From the NCBI GenBank assembly GCA_003260075.1, contig QLIY01000521.1, positions 1 to 64,000 of the forward strand: DNA of 64,000 bases, given 5' to 3'. A program made the position numbers and the translations under genes. The notes below the pieces were generated by a model that did no database searches, was not told where the DNA came from, and was given only the letters and a program-made list of their open reading frames with translations. Shown in pieces: positions 58,747 to 64,000 of this stretch (its first letter is position 1; every line of letters begins with the position of its first letter). Source of the stretch: Phallusia mammillata. Taxonomy: Eukaryota > Chordata > Ascidiacea > Phlebobranchia > Ascidiidae.

Positions 58747-61700
58747 CGCTACGGATCAATTGCGTTACGAGCACGGTAGGGGTGCGGCGCCCTTTAATCC
58801 GTGGCAGTGGGTCACGCTGGGCCTTTCGCGTCGACATAACATAGGGTTTTTAGTGAATACCTCTGCCAACGTATTGCTTCACGCCTTGGTGCTAAGCTAG
58901 AAACCGTTGCTCGCGTTCTGACTTGGATCCCCTATTTTCCCGCAGAAAATGATATCAAACCCGGTCTTGCTTTGATCTGCTCGCGTCAAACGGCGTCACT
59001 GAGGTTAAGGCTTGTCAATCGCATTTTGAACATGGGTTTGGCTATTTTGTGTTGTTGCGATGCGAGGCACGTTAAAAACTTTGCGCTGTCGCATGAACTG
59101 CGTTGTTTGTGTGTGGACGTTCCAATTCGTGATAATTCTTGTTGCGCGATTCGTGCCACGTTGCATATTTGTGTGACAAGAAAAAGGTATTTTTGATGTC
59201 CTTGTTTGTGTACTTTAGTTGAAATTTTTCTAGTTTTGGCATGGGCATGTTCCATTTTGGTATTTTTCTCAAAATTTTTGCCTGCAGAAACAATTATACC
59301 ATATAATGCTTTTGTAAACACGGATTTACAGCAAAACGACCCAGTTCTTTATACATATACGAGTTTTAAATGGTAAATATGGAAAAAATTACTCTTTTAC
59401 TTATCATTTAAATTTCATAGCGGATGTATTGTGTCGTACACATAAATAGAAAAAAAATCCCAAAATCCCAAAATTCCGAAAAACAATTTCCACTTTCACA
59501 CACTGCAAAGATAATGTTTCTTGCTAATATTTTTACCATACGCTTAGCGGAATTCTAAAAACAATTTACTGTCACTGAAGAATAGCGTGCAAACGGGCCT
59601 CGTTTTCATCCTGACGTTGTTAGACTTTTCCCGTTAAAAAATCTACGCACCCGACTAAGGAATTCTGCTAATGAGACTAGGGAATCGACTTTTCCATAAC
59701 ACCGCACCGAGGTACTTGAGAGTCGCGAATTCTGACATTTTCTTGTCAAGCACCATTATGGCCTAATCGGTTCGCCTTTTTGCTATTTTCAAGTCTCTAT
59801 CATGGTTTTGCTATATGCATTTCCTGGCCATTTTCATGCACTAAATCAGCGTTTTTTTAAGTTGGTGCAAAATAGCTTGAACGATTTCATAAGTTATTAA
59901 GTTTTTTTGTGAAAAAAACACACATTTTTTAGTATGGTTAAAGAAATTAACTAAATTTTGTTCAAGTTAACATTGCGAATTTGGTATCATACAAAAAGTC
60001 CCATAGTAGATTTATCGAAATATTAAACTATTTTCATCGTTAAACGGATTTTTCAAATGCGATGCAATTTTTTTAACCTGGTCAGATGGCACATTACCAC
60101 AAATCAACAAATTGATATTCAAATTTACACACATACAATTACTATTGAAACATACCATTTTTGGAAGACGTGTCCTAAAGTGTAAACACTGGTTGTGGTT
60201 TACGGAGCGTAGTATGGCTGTTTCGGCTGGGTAATGTTGTGTTTTTGGCGGGTTAAATACCATCGGTTGCTGTTGTTATTTTCTGGTATGTCGCTAACTG
60301 GCATAGCGGCGCCGCTAATGGGTTTTGCTGTGACCCCACTCCATGCCCAACGGAAAATGAGGCTAATTATGCCGTAAGCTTTGTCTAAAGGGTCTGTGTT
60401 GACATGTTAGATAACATCGAAAACGCAGGTGCATTTCTACCGTTGAATGCTAAATCTCAATGCTAACGCTAGGGATTGGCAAGTTGGGATAGCAAATTTA
60501 GAGGATTCGAATATATAACTATCCCATTATTAAGTCAATTTAATTGGGTATTAGAATTCGATTTATATCACATTTGCAAACTTTATCAATCAACTTTTTC
60601 ACATGTTTTGGATTAAAAAAGAGATTCGATATTTTGGATTCTACTAAACAATTGTAGTATAGTTTGAAAATGAAAGTAAATTTTATGGAATTGCTCACAT
60701 TCTGAAGACGCAAATGACCTGAGTAATCCTAGAAGAATTCCATTTAGACAATATTCACACAAATAGATGTCATTATTGGTATAAATGATGTTATAGAAGG
60801 GGTGTGCAACCTGCGACCCTCGGGCCAAATGCGACCCATTTAAGACTGTGCGGCCCGCAGTGACGCTTGGATTAAAATGTACTGGTAAACGAGTCGAGTT
60901 ATAATATATTTTTCAGCAGATTAATGCACCCGGTGCTATTTTGCTGCGACCTGACAATAATGCGGGTAGAATCAAATGCGAAATTTAGTTTTTAGCTCAA
61001 TATAGTCATATATTTGGTATGCAACAAGGTAAAATCATTTTATGTTAAATGAAGGTGCCAACATGACAAAGGTTGCACACCCCAGTTATAGAAGGTCTAA
61101 AATTGACAAAGTTTTAAAAAGACGGATATGATAACAAGTATTGTGTCATAAAAAGGAACGCTTGGCTTGGTATACGTAATAGAAACCTTATAACCGTTGC
61201 AATTTTACACAATCACATTTCAGGTTGCAAAAAAATGGTTACTGTAATCTGATTCCCATTTACCAGTGACAAGAGTCGAGTCTCTAATGATTAATCGACC
61301 AACAAGCATCACTCATTCTAGAGTCTTCCTGACAAGTCGCAGGCAGTTAGAGTGGTTTGTCGGTGTCTGTTTGGTAACCCAACACCTTCTACTCAAAACG
61401 CCATGACGCTACGATTTGCGACGTCAAATTTGAACGAGGTTGACGTCATAACGCATTGAGACGCTGTAATTTTATGTGTAAACTGGAAATGCTTACAACA
61501 TATAATTAGAGTGCGGAAAGACATCGTCGTGGGTTCGAATCCCACCGCGGGGGGGGGGGGGTTTGAGACGCTGTAATTTTATGTGCAAACTGCAAATGCT
61601 TACAACGTAAAATTAGAGTGCGGAAAGACATCGTCGTGGGTTCGAATCCCACCGCGGGGGGGGGGGGGAAATGGTCCTGGCGTATTGGACTGAATATGCA

Positions 61701-62810
61701 AGTTTAATTATTAAACCTTGTCAATAAATTTTAATACGTTTTTACACCAAACATTTAGTTACTTTTGGTAACAATTTAAAGCATAGCGATTCAGCGAATG
61801 AAACCTTGATATGGTTGTTTGTTTCAAAATGTTGATTTTTTTTCTGTACCAGGGCGTTCGGCGTGTTACTATGGGAAGTGATGACTTTCGGACAACAACC
61901 ATATCCAGCCTTTACAAATCTAGAAGTAATTGGTTTTGTCAAGGACGGGGGAAGACTAGAAAGGCCAAGCAATTGTCCTGATGTCCTGTAAGTCTCCTAA
62001 AACTCCTATATTTTTGCATTGATCCCTTGTTTCACGACGTAACATATACTAGCGTGTTTGTGTGGGATTAGACCCGCAAATTCTTGAAGATTAGACGGGT
62101 TTGGGCTTGTTCTTTACGATTTAAGTAAACTTTAATGAACTGTGACTGAAAATTCAATAAGTTTGCGTGAAACACGTTTAATGATGCAAAGCTGCAAACT
62201 TGATCAAATCAAAACCCAGATTTTTTAATGCTGTATAAACTAGAGATGTACCGAATATTCGGTTTGTCGAATTTATTCGGCCGAATCGGCCGATTTCACA
62301 AAGACGGTTTCGGCGGAATAATTTGTTGCAATTCGGCCGAAACCGAATCTTTTACGAACACAAATTTCAAGCGTTAAACATGTCTTTCGTGCTTAGTACC
62401 AACGATAATCGCGACAATTATCATATTTTTTACCACATTATCGTTTTTTCCACTGCTGACAAAAATCGTGATTTATTAGTGAAAAGTTGCTTTTAATTGT
62501 TGCGTAGTTATTCATCGCCAATGATATACCGATATTTTCTTTTACTTTACAAGTTATGCGATAATGATAAAGTGTTGGAGTATGGAGCCATCTGAACGAC
62601 CGGCCTTCCAGGAAGTTTTACAAACACTGCAGAATTGCAAGGTGCTTGTTTGTATAGTGTATATGTTCACTACAGCTAAGCACGAATCCAAAAGGGATAA
62701 AATTCACTCTAAAAACAACAAAATAAGCAGTAATTTACCGAAAAAAATACTTATTTACAAAGTAACTGTATAATAACTGTTTAGTTAGAAAAGTGCTTGG
62801 TATATGTAAA

Positions 62811-62893
<83 letters not shown>

Positions 62894-63457
62894 GTACGGC
62901 CTTTAAAACAACTAGGGGTGGTCTGTTTAGCAGGAAAATACAAATTTGGAGGAACTGCTTTATTAGAAAAGATAAAAAATAGTTACTATTAAGGTTTCTG
63001 GGGTTTGAATAGGTACAATATACCGACAGTATACATAATAAATACAAAACCCACAGTATTCTTTCATTTCCAATATTAGTTCTTTTCACCTTATAAAGCT
63101 AAATAAAATTTCACTGCAAAATCACAATAAAATTTCACAGAACAGCTAAAGGGTCAATGCTTCATTTTTTGGAAAACTCCTAACAAAACCAAGCCATTCT
63201 TCTAAAGTGTACAGCTTAGTATTCTGCCGAACGGATAAACAAAACGCTTTTAACCCCAAAAAATCATTTCTCTTTCTTCGATTTTCCAGATTGACCTATC
63301 TGCCCTCAACACCTCAAACGGGAGAATTCCCTCCGGCGACCCGATCAATTATTCGACGATGTCGCCAAACACCGAAGATTCTGTGTTCGATTCCCGGCCC
63401 GTGCAGTACTTCGACAACAGCGCGTTCATGTTCGACGAAGGTAAACCTGACGTATGA
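37272..63457 (+). CDS. ROS1: ROS1-type receptor tyrosine kinase with short ectodomain
   Basis: Single-pass receptor kinase. Twenty-two exons join in frame to about 1,010 residues: signal peptide, cysteine-bearing segment, a propeller-like fragment, four fibronectin III domains, a membrane helix (~586-608), kinase domain and short tail. The kinase is clearly [23 protein letters not shown] in the activation loop is nearly identical to vertebrate ROS1 ([20 protein letters not shown]). Glycine loop GSGAFGEV, catalytic K715 in VAVK, HRD (812-814), N819 and DFG (838-840) are all present, so the kinase should be active. Vertebrate ROS1 is ~2,350 residues; here most propellers are missing. The last exon either stops at TGA 63455-63457 or splices on at GTAAAC after 63440. 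Exons 5, 7 and 8 are wholly or partly duplicated by assembly joints. Confidence 0.94.
38749..38920. mobile_element. pogo/Tigger-like MITE
   Basis: Left end TAGTAAACATCTCTGCTTAT and right end GATTAACCGAGGTTTACTA are inverted copies next to TA. Interior TTGGTCCATGCGGGTCCAG is typical of pogo/Tigger-derived repeats (the CTCGGTTAATCCGGAC class). The right part is repeated after the G joint at 38949-38958 by a false duplication. A related copy is at 51645-51818. Confidence 0.6.
39465..39905 (+). other. ROS1: Two diverged copies of ROS1 exon 5 around a 13-G joint
   Basis: The exon at 39465-39599 is followed, after the G run at 39693-39705, by a second copy ending at the same donor (near 39824). 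The 119 aligned exon bases differ at 21 sites, about 18%, giving 8 amino-acid changes in 39 codons. The ~90 bp of intron just downstream differ at only about 4 sites. I take these as two haplotypes, not two exons, because the second copy has no acceptor of its own. Confidence 0.7.
40555..40690 (+). repeat. Second copy of the retroelement tail
   Basis: It reads TCTGATGAAGGCGACCTGAG, then ACATTGAAATGTTGGAGTAA, GCGGAGCTC and CTATGCCTGGCAGCAACA. These blocks match, in order, the minus strand of 24975-25232. It lies just upstream of ROS1 exon 6. Confidence 0.55.
40953..42540 (+). other. ROS1: False duplication of ROS1 exon 7 and its introns
   Basis: The segment from the end of exon 6 through exon 7 and beyond is present as 40953-41820 and again as 41831-42540, separated by a 10-G joint. 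The exon copies (41453-41597 and 42181-42325) differ at 11 of 145 sites, with two amino-acid changes. Using both copies would break the FN3 domain and leave the second without its partner half, so only one belongs in the transcript. Confidence 0.75.
42600..43500 (+). other. ROS1: False duplication with a truncated ROS1 exon 8 copy
   Basis: The left copy enters exon 8 (TTTCATCAGAACCAGCAAAT) and is cut by the G run at 42955-42964 after ~75 bases of exon. The right copy holds the complete exon at 43301-43491. The introns upstream are duplicated too. Confidence 0.75.
43655..45500. other. Repeat-bearing ROS1 intron with three assembly joints
   Basis: This stretch between exons 8 and 9 contains a hAT-like repeat (starting CAGTGGTTGTCATCTGGTGG) and a single N at 44744. 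Around that N about 260 bp (ATCCAGAATAATAATTTAAT onward) is repeated directly. The 10-G joints at 44283-44292 and 45375-45384 also have duplicated flanks. No coding sequence is seen; the true intron is probably much shorter. Confidence 0.65.
47690..47930 (-). repeat. tRNA-derived SINE, near full length
   Basis: On the minus strand a tRNA-like head with GTCGGTTCGAATCCTACC (B box) and the ACAGGCTCG acceptor end is followed by the body: GCCCTTGCC, TCCGGGTAATTCGGTATGAC, GCTGATTTGCATCGAC and GGGCTGATCAAAG. It lies in the ROS1 intron between exons 11 and 12. Confidence 0.7.
48779..48964. repeat. 186-bp palindromic foldback MITE
   Basis: The arms are near-perfect inverted repeats of about 82 bp: CTACTAACACTGGAATTTGG at the left pairs with CCAAATTCCAGTGTTAGTAG at the right. 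The short loop is around 48862-48885. Mismatches are few, so the copy is young or under constraint. It sits in the ROS1 intron just before the membrane-helix exon. Confidence 0.8.
49553..49758. mobile_element. hAT MITE with 8-bp target duplication
   Basis: Ends are CAGCGGTTCTCGATC and CCGGTTGGGAACCACTA. The flanks GCCTAAAC at 49545-49552 and 49759-49766 are identical. Its right end is shared with 2434-2850. It lies directly upstream of ROS1 exon 15. Confidence 0.78.
50126..50262. repeat. Two hammerhead-like repeats in inverted arrangement
   Basis: The minus-strand copy (about 50126-50187) has GAGACTTTTTAGGTC (stem II), CGAAACAGTGTGCACTGTC (GAAA, stem III and the GTC site) but its core reads CTATGA, one base short. 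The plus-strand copy (about 50205-50262) has CTGGTGAGAATTTATCGGTC, CGAAACAGTGCGCTGTC, with one core substitution. They face each other around CTTGTCACCAG. Both lie in the ROS1 intron after exon 15 and belong to the family of 11747-11798. Confidence 0.6.
50746..51045. mobile_element. hAT MITE with 8-bp target duplication
   Basis: Ends are CAGGGGTGTGCAACC and GGTTGCCCACCCCTG. Flanks ATTCAAGG (50738-50745) and ATTTAAGG (51046-51053) form an 8-bp duplication with one mismatch. No transposase. The same family occurs at 60800-61085. Confidence 0.8.
51645..51818. mobile_element. pogo/Tigger-like MITE, second copy
   Basis: Left AGTAAACTTCGGTTAATCCG and right CGGGCTAACCAACGTTTACT form inverted ends next to TA-rich sequence. 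It resembles the element at 38749-38920. It is intronic to ROS1. Confidence 0.55.
52564..52830 (+). repeat. tRNA-derived SINE
   Basis: The partial head ends GGGCTCAAATCCCACC (B box). The body follows: TAGCCTACGTCTTGCATATG, GGGAATGCTTGGTAACAGGC, TGATTCGGTATGACGCCTTC, GATCGCTGGTCTGCATGAAC and GATCCCATTTATGATTATAT. It lies in the ROS1 intron between exons 18 and 19. Confidence 0.7.
52891..53190 (+). repeat. tRNA-derived SINE with complete tRNA-like head
   Basis: The 70-nt head at 52891-52960 has a perfect 7-bp acceptor pairing (AGCCTGT with ACAGGCT), an A box in TAGCTCAGGTGGTAGAGC and a B box GGTTCAAATCC, so it carries an internal RNA polymerase III promoter. The body follows, and its 3' part is duplicated around the 10-G joint at 53110-53119. 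There is no convincing anticodon stem, so it is a SINE and not a tRNA gene. Confidence 0.75.
57085..57120 (+). repeat. Hammerhead-like repeat fragment
   Basis: It reads GATCTTATAGGTCGAAACAG then TGTGCACTG, which is stem II, GAAA and stem III of the hammerhead-like family. The CTGATGA core is degraded to ACTAGA. Its right part is repeated after the joint at 57372-57382. Confidence 0.45.
58331..58540. promoter_or_regulatory. Tandem ~115-bp repeat, each with an NRF1 and a CRE palindrome
   Basis: Each unit has TGCGCATGCGCA (58361-58372 and 58483-58494), a perfect NRF1-type palindrome. TGACGTCA (58383-58390 and 58505-58512), the CRE palindrome, follows at the same spacing of 10 bases. Surrounding bases (TTAACCCTTATTTCT and AAGGGATAAGACAATG) are also shared. 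The pair may be an enhancer or hidden promoter in ROS1 intron 19, or simply part of a repeat. Confidence 0.45.
58664..58743. other. 80-base G run (probable assembly filler)
   Basis: It interrupts ROS1 intron 19. The sequence to the right is locally GC-richer, but I see no duplication across the run and no coding signal. Confidence 0.6.
60800..61085. mobile_element. hAT MITE with target duplication
   Basis: Inverted ends are GGGTGTGCAACCTGCGACC and AAAGGTTGCACACCCCAG. The flank TTATAGAAG at 60791-60799 is repeated exactly at 61086-61094. It is the same family as 50746-51045. Confidence 0.75.
61510..61670 (+). repeat. SINE head fragments cut by G joints
   Basis: GTGGGTTCGAATCCCACCGC (B box region) occurs at about 61528-61548 and again at about 61636-61655. 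Each is followed at once by a 13-G run (61549-61561 and 61656-61668). The upstream ~100 bp is also repeated. The assembly broke inside the SINE at GCGGG. Confidence 0.6.
62248..62420. mobile_element. hAT-like MITE, CCGAATATTCGG type
   Basis: It starts TAGAGATGTACCGAATATTC and continues with alternating ATTCGGCCGAATCGGCCGAT and CGGCCGAAACCGAATC, which are inverted. This is the common TAGNGATGCACCGAA class of hAT end. The right terminus was not located. It lies in the ROS1 intron before exon 21. Confidence 0.5.
62811..62892. other. 82-base G run in the last ROS1 intron
   Basis: It follows exon 21 by 170 bases. No duplication is seen around it. Length and polarity match the other long runs. Confidence 0.6.
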
Positions 63458-63659
63458 GTGACGTCAACGTCGCGTTGACGAGCATGTGACGTTACCGTCC
63501 GAACACAAACATAATTTTGGGGTTTAACCCAATTTAACAGAACTTAATATGGTTATGTTTAGGCCACATTAGATGTTTTTAGTAAGTAAGAAATCAATAT
63601 GGTAAAACAAAAATTAACATCTTAAAGTTTAAAATTTTCCTTCGTTACTAATTGCTTTT

Positions 63660-63880
63660 GAGGGTTTTTAAAACTTTAGGGGGGAATTTACTTTTATTTT
63701 TGCATGTATTTTGTAAGTAGATACTTCAGCTCTGGGAATATAACCCGTGAAGTTGATATATAAGATCCAATTTTGAATAATCTGGGTATGGTTTACATGT
63801 AGTATATTGTGGAGGCTTGAAAATGTTCTAAACTGTTAAGGAAGGAATTTGTCGATAAAGGTTGGGAAACACTGCTTTAA
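63660..63880. repeat. hAT MITE right-end copy
   Basis: GAATTTGTCGATAAAGGTTG then GGAAACACTG matches the right end of the element at 2434-2850 (GAATTCGTCGATAAAGGTTG). The middle (AATATAACCCGTGAAG) is also shared. The left end is less clear. Confidence 0.5.
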
Positions 63881-64000
63881 GCATTGCGAATCCAGGATAC
63901 GCTAAAGCACTAAATCGCATTTTAGGGTGAAAAAACTGTTTGAATCGCAATTTATTGAAAAAAATACATTTGTTGGTCCCTCGTCTACAAACGTTAAAGA

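Larger units (their letters stand above)
53429..61852. other. ROS1: 8.4-kb ROS1 intron 19
   Basis: It separates the DVW and AFG codons of the kinase. It contains at least eight assembly joints (55242, 55647, 56671, 57372, 57958, 58664, 61549, 61656), most with directly repeated flanks. It also has an imperfect ~100-bp tandem repeat at 56230-56400, a hammerhead-like fragment at 57085, paired NRF1/CRE motifs at 58361-58512, a hAT MITE at 60800 and SINE fragments at 61510-61668. I see no coding exon. The true length is probably several hundred bp to 2 kb less. Confidence 0.65.
49082..63440 (+). other. ROS1: ROS1 membrane, kinase and tail exons 14-22
   Basis: Exon 14 49082-49162 is the membrane helix ([17 protein letters not shown]). 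Exon 15 49791-50044 holds a basic stop-transfer stretch and ends in the glycine loop. Exon 16 51279-51412 carries the ATP lysine, 17 51949-52078 the hinge and [14 protein letters not shown], 18 52341-52438 and 19 53225-53428 the catalytic and activation loops. An 8.4-kb intron then splits the invariant DVW-AFG. Exons 20 61853-61987 and 21 62554-62641 complete the C-lobe ([19 protein letters not shown]). Exon 22 63290-63440 is a tail with INYSTM and VQYFDN as possible phosphotyrosine sites. Confidence 0.92.

Overview
The window is animal nuclear DNA, AT-rich, with compact exons, long repeat-filled introns and spliceosomal GT-AG junctions. Four conserved animal genes and one Tudor gene can be read through to the protein level. 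Base composition, gene content and small mobile-element families fit an invertebrate deuterostome; an ascidian tunicate is my best guess at low to moderate confidence, and the sequence alone does not fix the species.

Layout. 192-16689 (minus strand) holds the first 23 coding exons of an ATM checkpoint kinase gene. They stay in frame for 1,564 codons; the kinase end lies off the left edge. 16976-19953 is a badly joined stretch followed by a roughly 2.6 kb element with inverted repeats of about 0.9 kb around a small PHD-like reading frame. 21628-24132 (plus) is an intronless gene for an RRM plus three-Tudor protein, probably of the germline piRNA type. 27369-32171 (minus) is a complete nine-exon spermine synthase gene (366 residues). 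34214-34486 (plus) is an intronless LC8 dynein light chain. 37272-63457 (plus) is a ROS1-type receptor tyrosine kinase in 22 exons with an unusually short ectodomain. The genes do not form one pathway: DNA-damage signalling, germline RNA silencing, polyamine synthesis, motor/hub protein and cell-surface signalling sit side by side.

Mobile DNA is dense: hAT-like MITEs with 8-bp target duplications, pogo/Tigger-like MITEs, a tRNA-derived SINE family (at least five copies), two foldback elements built of ~20-bp subrepeats, a retroelement tail present twice, a 186-bp palindrome, and a small repeat family whose minus-strand copy at 11747-11798 folds as a hammerhead ribozyme with one core substitution.

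A major caution concerns the assembly. About 30 runs of C or G, most of exactly 10 bases, separate near-identical direct copies of 60-900 bp. All the joint-like runs left of 16976 are C and all right of 17316 are G. They look like artificial joints between overlapping haplotype contigs, so many apparent tandem duplications, including parts of ATM exons 1 and 19 and ROS1 exons 5, 7 and 8, are probably not real. The polarity flip says the ATM part and the rest were joined in opposite orientation, so the ATM-Tudor adjacency is itself uncertain.
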